Positions 18,182 to 27,991 of a stretch of DNA of 64,000 nt are shown one piece after another. The stretch is from positions 388,739 to 452,738 of the forward strand of contig NZ_BMDA01000001.1 in the NCBI RefSeq assembly GCF_014635545.1. The letters run 5' to 3'. A program made the position numbers and the translations under genes. The notes under the pieces were generated by a model. It searched no databases. It was not told the origin of the DNA and saw only the letters and a list, made by a program, of their open reading frames with translations. Numbering within the stretch: position 1 is the stretch's first letter; each line of letters begins with the position of its first letter. The DNA is from Acinetobacter courvalinii. GTDB taxonomy: Bacteria > Pseudomonadota > Gammaproteobacteria > Pseudomonadales > Moraxellaceae.

Positions 18182-18245
18182 ATTAATATTGATTTTAAAG
18201 AACGCGTTCTATAAAATCAATATTAATTTAAAGAACGCGTTCTTT
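18182..18245. promoter_or_regulatory. double TetR operator with a 46-nt palindrome
   Basis: AGAACGCGTTCT occurs at 18199-18210 and again at 18232-18243, 33 bp centre to centre, about three helical turns. The first copy is embedded in a 46-nt inverted repeat (18182-18227) with exact 16-bp outer arms. The pair lies in the promoter region shared by the aldehyde dehydrogenase and amine oxidase genes. Confidence 0.72.
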
Positions 18246-18285
18246 AAATAAGTCGAATGTCCGTTTAAAGATGGGAGCAAAGGAA

Positions 18286-19632
18286 ATGTCAAATCAGGTC
18301 TTGGATGTAATCATTATCGGTGCTGGCCTAGCAGGTTTAAAAGCAGCCACAGAACTCAAAAAGGCTGGGAAAAAAATTTTATTATTGGAAGCGAGAGATA
18401 GAGTTGGAGGGAGGTCTAAAGCAGGAGAGATATGTGGTAATACGATAGATCTTGGTGGGCAATGGGTTGGGCCTCAGCAGAAGCTGTTATTAGCAGAAGC
18501 AAAACAAATGGGCGTTTCGACTTGTGAACAATATAATAAAGGTACTCATATATTGAGTAGAAATGGGAAAATAAAATACTATAAATCTGATCTTCCAAAA
18601 TTATCTTTAATTTCTTTGTTGGAATTAGGATTAATTCAGCGCCGTTGGGGTAAGGAAATGAATACTTTGCCCTTAGGTCAACCGTGGTTAGCACCAAAAG
18701 CTAAAGAATGGGACAGTGAAACTTTAGAGAGCTGGATAAATAAAAACGTAAATTCTGAAGGTGCAAAAGACTTCATACGTATCATTTCTAGTGCAATTTT
18801 TTGTTGTAATTCATCTCAGTTATCATATTTATTTTTTCTTGAATATCTTCGTCAAGGCCATGGAATAGAGGTTCTCCTAGGTACAAAGGGGGGAGCACAA
18901 CAAGATAAATTTCTTGGCAGTGCGTGGCAGATTCCAAAAAAAATGGCAGATACTCTTAAGGATAACTTAATTCTGAACTCTCCAGTATTCAAGCTTGAGC
19001 AAATTCAAGGTCAAGTCAAAGTTTATACACGAGATAATGTATATCAGACTAGAAATGTCATTGTTGCAATACCGCCAGTGTTAGCTACAAAAATTGAATA
19101 TGTACCTCCATTACCAACTAAGCGACTAAAAATGCTCCAAAGTATGCTGATGGGGGCGGTTATAAAGGTTCACCTTGCTTATAGCAAACCTTTTTGGCGC
19201 CACCAGAATTTTAGTGGTGCAGCTGTAGGTTTAGATGTGCCTGTCAGCGTTGTATTTGATCAATCACCTCAGGACGAAAGTAAAGGTATTCTTGTTGGAT
19301 TAATTGAAGCCGATCATGCTGTTACTTTAAGTGCAATGGATGAAAACACACGTAAACAAAAAGTGATAGATAACTTTGTTTATTACTTTGGTAAACAAGC
19401 AGCCCAACCTATTGAATATGTAGAACAAGATTGGTTGAAAGAAGAGTGGTCTGAAGGTGGGTATGTAGCGCATATGCCGCCAGGTACTTTAACTACATAT
19501 GGTGATTGTATTCGTGAGCCATTTGGCTTAATTCATTGGGCGGGAACGGAAACAGCAACTGAATGGATGGGTTATCTAGATGGTGCATTACAATCAGGAA
19601 TTAGGGCTGCTGGAGAGTTAATCAGTAAATAA
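18286..19632 (+). CDS. flavin monoamine-oxidase-family oxidoreductase 1
   Basis: This FAD enzyme of the amine oxidase family oxidises amines to imines, or related C-H bonds. The dinucleotide fold IIGAGLAGLKAA and the second signature LLLEARDRVGGRS are at the N-terminus, the substrate loop LGGQWVG follows, and the FAD-closing motif WAGTETATEWMGYLDGAL ends it. ATG at 18286 was chosen (448 aa) because AAAGGA lies 3 nt upstream; an in-frame ATG at 18271 lacks a site. No covalent-FAD Cys motif is seen. It precedes the porin gene and is preceded by the double TetR operator. Confidence 0.87.
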   Translation: MSNQVLDVIIIGAGLAGLKAATELKKAGKKILLLEARDRVGGRSKAGEICGNTIDLGGQWVGPQQKLLLAEAKQMGVSTCEQYNKGTHILSRNGKIKYYKSDLPKLSLISLLELGLIQRRWGKEMNTLPLGQPWLAPKAKEWDSETLESWINKNVNSEGAKDFIRIISSAIFCCNSSQLSYLFFLEYLRQGHGIEVLLGTKGGAQQDKFLGSAWQIPKKMADTLKDNLILNSPVFKLEQIQGQVKVYTRDNVYQTRNVIVAIPPVLATKIEYVPPLPTKRLKMLQSMLMGAVIKVHLAYSKPFWRHQNFSGAAVGLDVPVSVVFDQSPQDESKGILVGLIEADHAVTLSAMDENTRKQKVIDNFVYYFGKQAAQPIEYVEQDWLKEEWSEGGYVAHMPPGTLTTYGDCIREPFGLIHWAGTETATEWMGYLDGALQSGIRAAGELISK

Positions 19633-19748
19633 ATATTTAAAAAAAGTATAAATAGGATAGTGCTAAAGCAAGGAATGCTTTAAACCAAAGTAAAAATTGC
19701 TTGGCATATATAGTCTTTATTAACTATAGAATACCAGGAATATTTAAA

Positions 19749-20990
19749 ATGAAATTTAATAGTTTTCTCTTTTACATAATAAGTAGCGTGTTTACAACTA
19801 GTGGTTATGCGTCTGCTCTAGATGTATCAGGTCAATCAATTTTACCTTTTCTGGAGAAGGGGAATTATACTGAAGCAAGTGTTATTGCAGTAAAACCTAA
19901 AGTTTCGGGTAAAATACGAAACAATCCACAACTTTTGGGAGGTTCAAGTGACTTTAATACTGGTGATATGGCAAAATCATTTAGTTATTATAATGCTGCA
20001 TTAAAAATCCAACTAAATGAACTCTTATCATTTGGTTTGATCTATGATCAACCTTTTGGAGCTAATGTTTTATATCCCATAAAACAAAATAATACATACT
20101 CTATTAATTCTCCCTTAACACAAGGTACTTCTGTTGACGTTGAATCACAAAATATTAGTATGATCTTTGGAATCGAACCGTATAAAAATTTTCAATTTTA
20201 TTTCGGGCCCACCTATCAATCGATTAAAGGTGATGTTTCATTAAGAGGCAATGCTTATACAACCTTTTTTAATGGGTATAATGCAGATTTTAAAGAAGAC
20301 TCAGCTATAGGATGGCTTGCTGGTGTTAGATATAAAATTCCAGAGATTGAACTTAAACTGGCTGCAACCTATAGGTCAAAAATCAAACATGAAATGATTG
20401 TAAATGAAGCTTTACATAGTCAACCTCTCAATGAGGTTTCATTTGAGAAAACAAATATTGTAACTCCACAATCTATTAATATTGATTTTCAAACTGGAAT
20501 TAACCAAACTACTTTGGCTTTTGTAAATTTACGTTGGGTAAATTGGAGAGATTTTAATATTCGCCCAAGACAATTTGGTGCTATTTCAGAGACTATTACT
20601 GCTGGACTATCAAATGGGGCGTATAAAGAAGGTTTTGATCTAGATAGCCATCAAAAAAATCAGCTGTATGCTGCTATTGGCCTAGGACATCAACTGACTG
20701 AAAAAACTAGCGTAGGTACAGAAGTTAGTTGGGATTCAGGAACTGGAAATCCTACTTCTTCATTAAATCCCACAAAGGGAGCTTGGGGATTTGGCTTAGG
20801 GCTACAATTTAATCCTACATTAAATTATTTTATTTCTACAGGAGTGAAATATTATTGGTTAGGTGATGCTGTGGCAGAGGATGGAACATTTTATCTTCCT
20901 ATTGATGGAATTAAACAAAATGCTGAACAGGCAGATTTTAGAAATAATTCAACTATTGCTTACTCATTTAAAATAGGATACCACTTCTAA
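19749..20990 (+). CDS. FadL/TodX-type outer-membrane transporter 1
   Basis: This beta-barrel protein brings hydrophobic compounds across the outer membrane. The signal peptide (start MKFNSFLFYI) ends at GYASA, and the mature start ALDVSGQSILPFLEKGN is the FadL hatch region. Alternating aromatic strands continue to the C-terminal GYHF, a barrel-assembly signal ending in Phe. ATG 19749 is preferred to 19701 because it begins directly with the signal peptide. It is about 60% similar by eye to the product of 28142. It lies 116 nt after the amine oxidase gene and is probably in its transcript. Confidence 0.87.
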   Translation: MKFNSFLFYIISSVFTTSGYASALDVSGQSILPFLEKGNYTEASVIAVKPKVSGKIRNNPQLLGGSSDFNTGDMAKSFSYYNAALKIQLNELLSFGLIYDQPFGANVLYPIKQNNTYSINSPLTQGTSVDVESQNISMIFGIEPYKNFQFYFGPTYQSIKGDVSLRGNAYTTFFNGYNADFKEDSAIGWLAGVRYKIPEIELKLAATYRSKIKHEMIVNEALHSQPLNEVSFEKTNIVTPQSINIDFQTGINQTTLAFVNLRWVNWRDFNIRPRQFGAISETITAGLSNGAYKEGFDLDSHQKNQLYAAIGLGHQLTEKTSVGTEVSWDSGTGNPTSSLNPTKGAWGFGLGLQFNPTLNYFISTGVKYYWLGDAVAEDGTFYLPIDGIKQNAEQADFRNNSTIAYSFKIGYHF

Positions 20991-21674
20991 TTTTTACATA
21001 TTCTTTAAGAGTAAATATTGTTTAAAATATCTACTCTTAAAAGTAATTAATACAATAGTTAGGTGCTTGGATTGTTGTCCTTATAAATATTTATTAAACC
21101 AATTTTAATTTATGAATTCGATGGTTTATGAGACTTTTTTATTAATTAATAAATTTATGTGTCTAGTATTTATTGCAACAGTGGTTAACCTAATTTTTTA
21201 ACCGCTATTTGTGATGGTTGCTATAGTTGGGTAAAAGTTAGTAATTTTGGAGGTTGTTCTCTTTGTAATAATTATGAATTTATCTTTGTTACTTGGGTGG
21301 CAGTGTTTGATGTGGGTTTAAATGCGGTAAATATGTAGATATTTATACGAAAATATTAAGTAGAAAAATTGATTAAAAGTGCCTGGAATAGTGTTAATCG
21401 GTAATGCAGTTGGATATACAAATCCAGAAATTCTAAAAATAACTTTATTCGTAGAGGATCGTGATTCTACTTTGGTACTAAAAGATAAAGGTCTTTATAT
21501 TCTTGTATTATTAGTGCCATTATTTTAACTCATACTGGTTGAATTAAGTGTGAGAGTCGAAATTGAAGTAATGTACTTTCTATTAGAATTAAAATACAGT
21601 AACCCATTTAATATATTGAATATGCAATCCAATTAGTTCCTGTGTTGGATTGCACTAAATATTTTAACTTGAAG
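20991..21674. other. 684-nt intergenic region with no clear gene
   Basis: The region is AT-rich. A 49-codon GTG frame at 21379-21528 is open, but I recognise nothing in it and it has no ribosome-binding site; it may be a gene relic. An imperfect hairpin (AGTGGTTAA ... TTAACCGCT) near 21180-21205 could terminate the porin transcript. The right end carries the candidate terminator of the minus-strand operon. Confidence 0.4.
21624..21653 (-). terminator. hairpin after the minus-strand catabolic operon
   Basis: GCAATCCAA and TTGGATTGC form a perfect 9-bp stem around 12 bases, 21 nt beyond the stop at 21675. No strong T run follows on the minus strand, so termination is probable rather than certain. 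Confidence 0.45.
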
Positions 21675-22589
21675 TTATTTGGAAGCTTTTGGAATAAATA
21701 CTTTTTTTAAGAAGGTAATTTGATCCATCAGCAATTTTTCTTGCCAAGGTCCACCATAAACATCGAAATGATCAATCGGGTATTCAAGTAATTCTGTTTG
21801 TCCATTGGCTAGGCTAGCAGTTTTTCTTGCTGCATCCGGAGGTGCCACTTGATCCTTAGAACCCACTTGAACTAATAACGGACAAATTATATTACTTGCA
21901 AAGGTAATAGGTCGATTTTGTGCTACTTCTAATGCGGTTCTCGCGCATACTTCATTACGCCAGGTGGGACCAGCCATCGCTTTATATCCATCTTCAGCAC
22001 CAGGGGTACTAATCATCGCAGCAGAGCCAGGTTGTCCAACGATAGGGATAAGATGAGGTTCTCGACGTGTGATTACACGTACCAGATCGCGTAAACCATG
22101 ACCAACTGCTGTCGCTAGCTGACTTATGCCACCATAGCGACGTATTTGTACTAATGCCGCTAATCCATCTGTCGCTGGTGTCATTGATACCACAGCAGCA
22201 ATTTTGGTATCTTGCGCTGCTATAACGATTACATGTCCTCCTGAATAGGAGGTACCCCAGATCGCTATACGATTTTTATCAATTTGGGGGAGTTTACGCG
22301 CGGCTGCTATAGCTGAATGGTAATCTTCTCGCTGGTTTCTATAAGAAACATTTTGTCTTGGGAATCCTCCAGAGTCACCAAAACCCCGGTAGTCAAACAC
22401 AAAAGCATCAATACCAGCTTCGCTAAATGGTTTTGCAAACTCTAACAAGCCTGTATCTCTTGTTCCACCAAAACCATGAGCCATAACGATGCAAGGGCGT
22501 CCATTACCATTGTTTAATACATCAGATGTTGCAGGTATATGCCACGCACAACATGTAACTCCTTTGCTGGTAAATTTTATATTTTCCAT
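21675..22589 (-). CDS. alpha/beta hydrolase
   Basis: This 304-residue esterase/hydrolase fold has oxyanion segment AHGFGGTRDTG (about 38-48) and the nucleophile elbow WGTSYSGGH, with Ser116 the likely nucleophile. Asp246 (GSKDQVAPPD) and His274 (IDHFDVYGG) complete the triad. It is the last gene of a minus-strand operon, 75 nt after the monooxygenase gene. In Baeyer-Villiger pathways a hydrolase opens the ester or lactone, so this is its probable role here. Confidence 0.85.
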   Translation of the reverse strand: MENIKFTSKGVTCCAWHIPATSDVLNNGNGRPCIVMAHGFGGTRDTGLLEFAKPFSEAGIDAFVFDYRGFGDSGGFPRQNVSYRNQREDYHSAIAAARKLPQIDKNRIAIWGTSYSGGHVIVIAAQDTKIAAVVSMTPATDGLAALVQIRRYGGISQLATAVGHGLRDLVRVITRREPHLIPIVGQPGSAAMISTPGAEDGYKAMAGPTWRNEVCARTALEVAQNRPITFASNIICPLLVQVGSKDQVAPPDAARKTASLANGQTELLEYPIDHFDVYGGPWQEKLLMDQITFLKKVFIPKASK

Positions 22590-22664
22590 AATATCTTTAA
22601 CTCAATTTAAGGATAGTCTCCATTCAATAATCCAAAAGACTCGAATGGAGACTATGTATTAATT

Positions 22665-24203
22665 TTAGGCCTGAGCTTTTGCTCTTGCATGGTTTGAAGG
22701 AGAATCTTTAACTACACTGAGTTTCGTCTTAGTAGGAAAGGCTATAAACTGTAGTTCTCTATCGATTACAGAGCCATTACGAAGTCGCTCAAGATCATGT
22801 TCGTATGCATGTTGTAGTACCCATGGTCCTTCGGTTCCTGCCATTGGGAATTGTGCTAAACCTCGTTGTACATACCCTGGGCTTAAATCTATAAATGGAA
22901 CACGTTTCATATTAGAGTTATGGATAAATGGTTTAAAAATCCCGTATCCATTTTTATCCATATAGTCGAGAATACGACAGAAATGTTCCCAAACTAGATC
23001 AACTTTTAATGTCCAGGCAATATTGGTATATCCAAATGCAAATGCTAAATTTGGTACATCAGAAAGCATCATAGATTTAAAAATTGTTGTATCTGGATAT
23101 TGGATTTTTTTGCCATCAACTGTTAGTTGAATTCGACTAAAAGCTAACATATTTAGACCGGTTGCTGTCACAATAATATCGGCTTCTAGTGTTTTACCAG
23201 ATTCCAATAAAATCCCATCTTCTGTGAATTTCTTAATACGGTCCGTAACAACGGATGCTTTACCTGAAGAAATAGATTTAAATAGATCTCCATCAGGTAC
23301 TAGACATAGACGTTCATCCCATGGGTTGTAGCGTGGAGTGAAATGAGTTTCCACGTCATAACCTTTAGGAAGTCGACGGCGAACATCCGCTATTAATAGC
23401 TTTTTCATAACTTGCGGATAATTGCGGCAAGCTTTATACAATGTTCGATTTAGTGAAATATTTTTTTTGCGAATAATCGGATAGGCTCTTTCATAGCCTA
23501 AAACCTTATTCAATAAACCTGCAATTGGATCAACAGCAGGGAAAGAAACCATATAAGTTGGTGATCGCTGGAGCATAGTGACATGCTCTGCTTTATCTGC
23601 CATTGATGGGAGTAGGGTAACAGCTGTAGCTCCACTACCAATAACAACTACACGTTTTCCTGTGTAATCAAAATTTTCTGGCCAGTGTTGAGGATGGATA
23701 ATTTTACCTTTAAAAGATTCGATATTATCAAACTCAGGAGTAAAACCTTTCTGGTAATCATAATACCCTGTATTTAAAAGTAAAAACCGAGATTTAAAGA
23801 TTACTGGAGATTTTGCAGCAAGATTTTCTGCTGTAATGGTCCATTTGCCTTCCTCTGTTGAAAATTCAGCCTTGCTTACGTGATAACCAAAATTAATGTG
23901 TTTATCTATACTGTTTTCTTTAATGGTTTCTTCTAAATAATTGCAAATTACATCTGCTCCAGCAATCGCTTTTTTATGTGTCCAAGGTTTAAAACCAAAA
24001 CCAAAAGAAGGCATATCTGAGTCAGAGCGGATACCTGGATATTTAAATTGGCTCCATGTTCCACCAAATGTATCTCTGGCCTCAAGAATAGTAAATGTGG
24101 TATCTGGTCTGGATTTTTTTAAATGATAAGCTGCACTGATACCAGCTATACCAGCACCGATAATTAGCACATCAACATTGTTTGGCTCAGTTATTTTTTT
24201 CAT
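22665..24203 (-). CDS. EthA/MymA-like Baeyer-Villiger monooxygenase
   Basis: This FAD- and NADPH-dependent enzyme inserts oxygen next to a carbonyl, making an ester or lactone. The FAD fold IIGAGIAGISAAYHL (14-28), the class fingerprint FKGKIIHPQHWP (164-175, consensus FxGxxxHxxxWP) and the NADPH fold VVVIGSGATAVTLLP (185-199) are intact. The segment GGTWSQFKYPGIRSDSDM is almost that of mycobacterial EthA. At 512 aa it is of usual length. It starts one base after the upstream amine oxidase gene ends, so translation is probably coupled. Confidence 0.92.
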   Translation of the reverse strand: MKKITEPNNVDVLIIGAGIAGISAAYHLKKSRPDTTFTILEARDTFGGTWSQFKYPGIRSDSDMPSFGFGFKPWTHKKAIAGADVICNYLEETIKENSIDKHINFGYHVSKAEFSTEEGKWTITAENLAAKSPVIFKSRFLLLNTGYYDYQKGFTPEFDNIESFKGKIIHPQHWPENFDYTGKRVVVIGSGATAVTLLPSMADKAEHVTMLQRSPTYMVSFPAVDPIAGLLNKVLGYERAYPIIRKKNISLNRTLYKACRNYPQVMKKLLIADVRRRLPKGYDVETHFTPRYNPWDERLCLVPDGDLFKSISSGKASVVTDRIKKFTEDGILLESGKTLEADIIVTATGLNMLAFSRIQLTVDGKKIQYPDTTIFKSMMLSDVPNLAFAFGYTNIAWTLKVDLVWEHFCRILDYMDKNGYGIFKPFIHNSNMKRVPFIDLSPGYVQRGLAQFPMAGTEGPWVLQHAYEHDLERLRNGSVIDRELQFIAFPTKTKLSVVKDSPSNHARAKAQA

Positions 24204-24204
24204 A

Positions 24205-25518
24205 TTATGCTGCTCCTTGTTTTTGCTGAGTAGAAATTTGATTTATGATTTTTCGAGCAGTCGAAGTACCACTTTCGACAGCACCTTCGATTCCACCTAT
24301 TGCCATAGCTGCAATATCTCCACCAGCAAAATAGATACGACCATGAGGCTCTCTTAATAAAGTGGCAGCTCCTGTTAAGTTACCTGGCCGGTGGTGCATC
24401 CAAGTGCCTTGAGCGTAAGGATCATTTACCCAATCATGATGAGAAACATCAAGTACCTCTATATCTGGCACAAAAAGTCTTAAAGCTTTTTGTACCGCAT
24501 CTTTATCATTGGCATCAATTGATGCTGCATCAGAAATAAAACAAACCAAAATAGTGTCACCTTCGTGATGATATTCCATTCGAACGGTATTGATTGGTGT
24601 TTGTTTTACTGGAGCAAAGGCAGCAAAACATTCAAGTTCACCTCGCACACGTACCATTAATTTAGTAGTCAGCATTGGGTGTTTTTGATTAACGATAGTT
24701 TGAATAGGTGTTGCTAACGGAGGGGAAATCTGCAAATCAGAAAGAGTATTAAATGGTACTGCTAATACTGCTGATTGTGCAGTAATTTTTTCTCCCGCTT
24801 GGGTGGTTAAAATCACATTTGAGCCATTGTCATATATTGATGCAACTGGTGTAGAAAGTTGGAAATCTGCTTTAGTATCAGCTTTTATTGCTTGTAATAG
24901 GCATTGAGTTCCACCTTCTAATTGCCATGAACCTGCGGTTTCAAAAAATGCCCCCCAATGTCCAAAATAGGTTGCTGTCCAGAGTAGAAGTTGTGCCATA
25001 CCCTGTTTATCCCATGAATGAACTAAGGTCGATAAAGCACCATCAATAATGTCTTTTTCATATTGTGAAAGACTTAATGCATTGAGACGATCTGCAAGAG
25101 TTTGTTGTTCAATCTCTTGAGTATCTACAGCTGAAAGCATAAATGGCATTGGAAACCAGGCACGGGCATCCCCTAAATACTGAGTGAGCAGAGGCTCAGC
25201 AATTGCTCCAAACTCCTCTAATGACCCTTGATGTAGAGCACCATCTGCATACCACAACATTTTTGTTGTTTCTACGGGAGGGTTTAAAGCTAAACCATAA
25301 CGCTGTAGTTCATTCCAGATGTAGGGTTGTGTCCAGTGAGAATAGGTCCCACCAAATTCAATAGGGTGACCAAAGGCTTCACTTGAATACGTTCGCCCAC
25401 CAATTCGATCTCGTGCTTCCAGTACAATAACTGAATAACCAGCTTTGCTCAGATCACGAGCAGTGACCATACCTGCAAAACCAGCACCTACGACAGCGAT
25501 ATCATAATTTTTTGACAT
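24205..25518 (-). CDS. flavin monoamine-oxidase-family oxidoreductase 2
   Basis: The N-terminal dinucleotide fold is VVGAGFAGMVTARDL (9-23) and the second signature VLEARDRIGGRTYSS follows. The FAD-closing end reads YFAGGDIAAMAIGGIEGAVE, with Gly-Asp instead of the common Gly-Thr-Glu. ATG at 25518 (437 aa) lies one base after the upstream stop, with GGAG about 9 nt ahead; the longer frame to 25560 would overlap the neighbour. It is distinct from the 18286 enzyme. It probably forms the ketone that the monooxygenase downstream uses. Confidence 0.87.
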   Translation of the reverse strand: MSKNYDIAVVGAGFAGMVTARDLSKAGYSVIVLEARDRIGGRTYSSEAFGHPIEFGGTYSHWTQPYIWNELQRYGLALNPPVETTKMLWYADGALHQGSLEEFGAIAEPLLTQYLGDARAWFPMPFMLSAVDTQEIEQQTLADRLNALSLSQYEKDIIDGALSTLVHSWDKQGMAQLLLWTATYFGHWGAFFETAGSWQLEGGTQCLLQAIKADTKADFQLSTPVASIYDNGSNVILTTQAGEKITAQSAVLAVPFNTLSDLQISPPLATPIQTIVNQKHPMLTTKLMVRVRGELECFAAFAPVKQTPINTVRMEYHHEGDTILVCFISDAASIDANDKDAVQKALRLFVPDIEVLDVSHHDWVNDPYAQGTWMHHRPGNLTGAATLLREPHGRIYFAGGDIAAMAIGGIEGAVESGTSTARKIINQISTQQKQGAA

Positions 25519-25519
25519 G

Positions 25520-26764
25520 TTAAACACTCTCCACGATTTCTGAGGAAGGGGTTCCAACACGTTCTAAAGCAGCATAAAATTCATTTGGAATTGCCCAATC
25601 TTCAGGTGCAAAAGCACCAGCCCGTTGTCCCTTTTGATCCAAAGCGAGCACCATGAACGCCGCACATGCTGTACCTGTAATCGATGCCATATCACGCATT
25701 AAATATGTGCCTTCTCCAGCCTTTACAGTACGGCGAGTTGCTATGGCAGGTTGTCCATTTTTAGTTCCATATACACGTGCGAGTAAGCCTCCCTTATAGT
25801 CATATGTTTGTCCAATAGCAGATTTTGCTAAAAACTCAGCAACTTCAAGAGCAGAAGCTTCTTTACGTTTAATTTGCCCTGCAAGACCTTTTATTGCAGC
25901 TTTCCAGCCTTTGACAGAACCAAGTTTGTTGTTAAGCAAATTTTCTAGGAAATCAATACCTTCCTTGGTGGTCATCTCGCCATTTTGAACGGCAAGTCCG
26001 ACACCACGACCTATACCATTAAACGGAGGAGGATTTAAACCACCTAAACATCGAATTCGCTTGGCATTTGGGTATTTACGGGGCAAGGTGACAGGTTCAG
26101 GATGGGCCGTTTCGTACATTAATATTTCACCAAGCCCACCTCCCATAGGTGCAGAACCAGTCTCAACAAATGTTTCATGGTTAACTCTTGTACCATTTTC
26201 CCAAGTAAGGCAATCACCAGCAGTAATATGTAGAAAGTGTTCAAGAACCGCACGACCAATTCCAGGACGTTCATCGCCAACAATCCAACAACAGTCAATA
26301 TTTTCAACTGTATCTAGTTCATTCGCAGCATCAACGACCATAACATTCGCCATACCAGGGGAGGCTCCACATCCTACATAAATTGGAATGCCTGCTGCAT
26401 TTGCTTTTTCATGTAGAGAGAGGGCATGCTCTGTACTTTCTACATCATCATCGAAATCTAAATACGGAACTTTTGCTTCAATACATGCTTCAATCACTGG
26501 GGCAGAAGTTCGAATGTAGGGGCCAGCGCCGAGTACAACTAGATCAGCCCCTTTAACTACGGCCTGCAAGTTTTCTTTATCGTACAAGTCTAAGCGTTTT
26601 GTAGTAGCCAGGCCTTTAGGAAGTGTAGTGACAAGATTAGTAAGCAATTCGGGCCTAATGTCACATAAAACTAATTCCCAATCACCTTTGGCTTTTGCAA
26701 AACGCTCAATAGCTAGCTTACACATTTCGCCAGCTGCACCAATAAATACAATACGACGACTCAT
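25520..26764 (-). CDS. saccharopine-dehydrogenase-like NAD(P)-binding oxidoreductase
   Basis: This Rossmann protein of 414 aa starts MSRRIVFIGAAGEMCKLAIE, an almost classical GxxGxxG-like loop (GAAGEMC). It then follows the saccharopine dehydrogenase/trans-enoyl-reductase layout, with LVVLGAGPYIRTSAPVIEAC near the middle of the fold and GCGASPGMANV. The exact reaction is unknown. ATG at 26764 was chosen because AGGAA lies 7 nt upstream. It is the first gene of a four-gene operon with the second amine oxidase, the monooxygenase and the hydrolase. Confidence 0.82.
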   Translation of the reverse strand: MSRRIVFIGAAGEMCKLAIERFAKAKGDWELVLCDIRPELLTNLVTTLPKGLATTKRLDLYDKENLQAVVKGADLVVLGAGPYIRTSAPVIEACIEAKVPYLDFDDDVESTEHALSLHEKANAAGIPIYVGCGASPGMANVMVVDAANELDTVENIDCCWIVGDERPGIGRAVLEHFLHITAGDCLTWENGTRVNHETFVETGSAPMGGGLGEILMYETAHPEPVTLPRKYPNAKRIRCLGGLNPPPFNGIGRGVGLAVQNGEMTTKEGIDFLENLLNNKLGSVKGWKAAIKGLAGQIKRKEASALEVAEFLAKSAIGQTYDYKGGLLARVYGTKNGQPAIATRRTVKAGEGTYLMRDMASITGTACAAFMVLALDQKGQRAGAFAPEDWAIPNEFYAALERVGTPSSEIVESV

Positions 26765-26935
26765 ATGAATTTTCCTGAGAAACGGCATACCATGCCGATT
26801 AAAATTTTACTTATATCCATAATTCCGATTTCCTTGGAACGAATGTAAGTCCTGTCTCTAAATTGCCGAATTCATGTTGCAGACATTGCTTTGAACAAGA
26901 ATTTGATAATCGTGTTGGTTATTATTAATTCATTA

Positions 26936-26964
26936 ATTACTGTGTGTCAATGATTCTGTGTAAT
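26936..26964. promoter_or_regulatory. 29-bp dyad, site A
   Basis: ATTACTGTGTGTCAATGATT followed by CTGTGTAAT is imperfectly palindromic. On the opposite strand it aligns with the 27992-28020 site: ATTACA at one end, GTAAT at the other and TCATTGA at the same place. It lies about 170 bp upstream of the minus-strand operon start at 26764, between it and the second tetR gene. Confidence 0.6.
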
Positions 26965-27179
26965 TAATATTATGCTAATAATAATCAATCACTTATTTCT
27001 TTTTTTTGATCTTTATTTAAAAAAGTTATATTAGATTTCTTCTATTATTTTTTTTAAATCAGGAACTTACTTTTTTATGAGTTAGAAATGGATTAGCAGA
27101 AAATTTTATTTGAGATAAATAAGCTTAAATGAACATTTATAATAGTATTACTTGTTTTATGAAGTTAAATTACTATAAA

Positions 27180-27208
27180 ATTACACAATGTCAATAAGGT
27201 GGTTGGAA
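27180..27208. promoter_or_regulatory. 29-bp dyad, site B, over the tetR start region
   Basis: ATTACACAATGTCAATAAGG then TGGTTGGAA aligns with the site at 27992 in its left half (ATTACAYAATGTCA). It ends three bases before the second tetR start codon and covers its ribosome-binding site, as expected for autoregulation. The right half is degenerate. Confidence 0.55.
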
Positions 27209-27211
27209 TAG

Positions 27212-27820
27212 ATGACAACATTCAAAAGACGTCCGAAGCATGATCCAAAAGAGTCTGAACGAGAAATTTTAAATGCTGCTGAAAAGTTTCTAAGTCAACG
27301 TCCTTTTCGTGAACTAAATGTTGACGAAGTCATGCGATTAACTGGACTTAAACGTCCTGCTTTTTATGTCCATTTTCGTGATAAACATGATTTAGCATTA
27401 CGTGTTGTGCAGGACATAGGAAAGGAGTTATTTACTTTAGCGAATCGTTGGCTAAAAGGTAATAACTTTCCAGATGATTCACTTCAAGCCTTGGAAGGGA
27501 TTGTAAAGGTATATCAAAAGCATGGGATAGTTTTAAGAGCTTTATCGGATGCGGCTGTGAACGATGAAAGAGTTGAGCAGATTTATCGCGCTTTAATTCA
27601 GGATTTTATTACAGCTACGGCACGACACATCCGCGAAGAGCAAGAAATTGGACGTATTAGCTTAGATATTGATGTTGATGAAACTGCAAGAGCATTAGTT
27701 TGGCTTGAGGAGAGATATCTATCTGAAGCACTTGGACGTTCGCCACAAGCTGATCCCAAAACTGTAGTTAAGGTTCTTTATAATATTTGGTTATCAACGC
27801 TTTATAGCAATATTGCGTAA
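27212..27820 (+). CDS. TetR-family regulator of the right part of the catabolic cluster
   Basis: This 202-residue regulator has an N-terminal HTH around LNVDEVMRLTGLKRPAFYVH (about 31-50) and a helical ligand domain. It is divergent from the four-gene operon and reads toward the second FadL-type gene. Three related 29-bp sites flank these promoters, so it probably controls all of them and itself. It shares no notable similarity with the TetR at 13995 beyond the family fold, which fits their different operators. Confidence 0.9.
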   Translation: MTTFKRRPKHDPKESEREILNAAEKFLSQRPFRELNVDEVMRLTGLKRPAFYVHFRDKHDLALRVVQDIGKELFTLANRWLKGNNFPDDSLQALEGIVKVYQKHGIVLRALSDAAVNDERVEQIYRALIQDFITATARHIREEQEIGRISLDIDVDETARALVWLEERYLSEALGRSPQADPKTVVKVLYNIWLSTLYSNIA

Positions 27821-27991
27821 ATAGTTTTTTTAATTTTTATAATAAATTATATAGTCAGGATGAGCAGTAATGGATTAAATACTGCCTCATTATTGTCATT
27901 TTTTGCCACTAATTTCTAATTTCTAATTTTTTTATTTTATTTAAGTAGTTGATACCTAATAGTTTAATAGAACTACTATTTTTCTACATTA

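Noticed and set aside
18416-18697. Frame of 93 codons opposite the first amine oxidase gene
   Set aside because: It is a shadow of a well supported gene on the other strand.
21379-21528. 49-codon GTG frame in the gap after the first porin gene
   Set aside because: No ribosome-binding site, no recognisable motif and poor flanking signals; recorded only as a possible relic.
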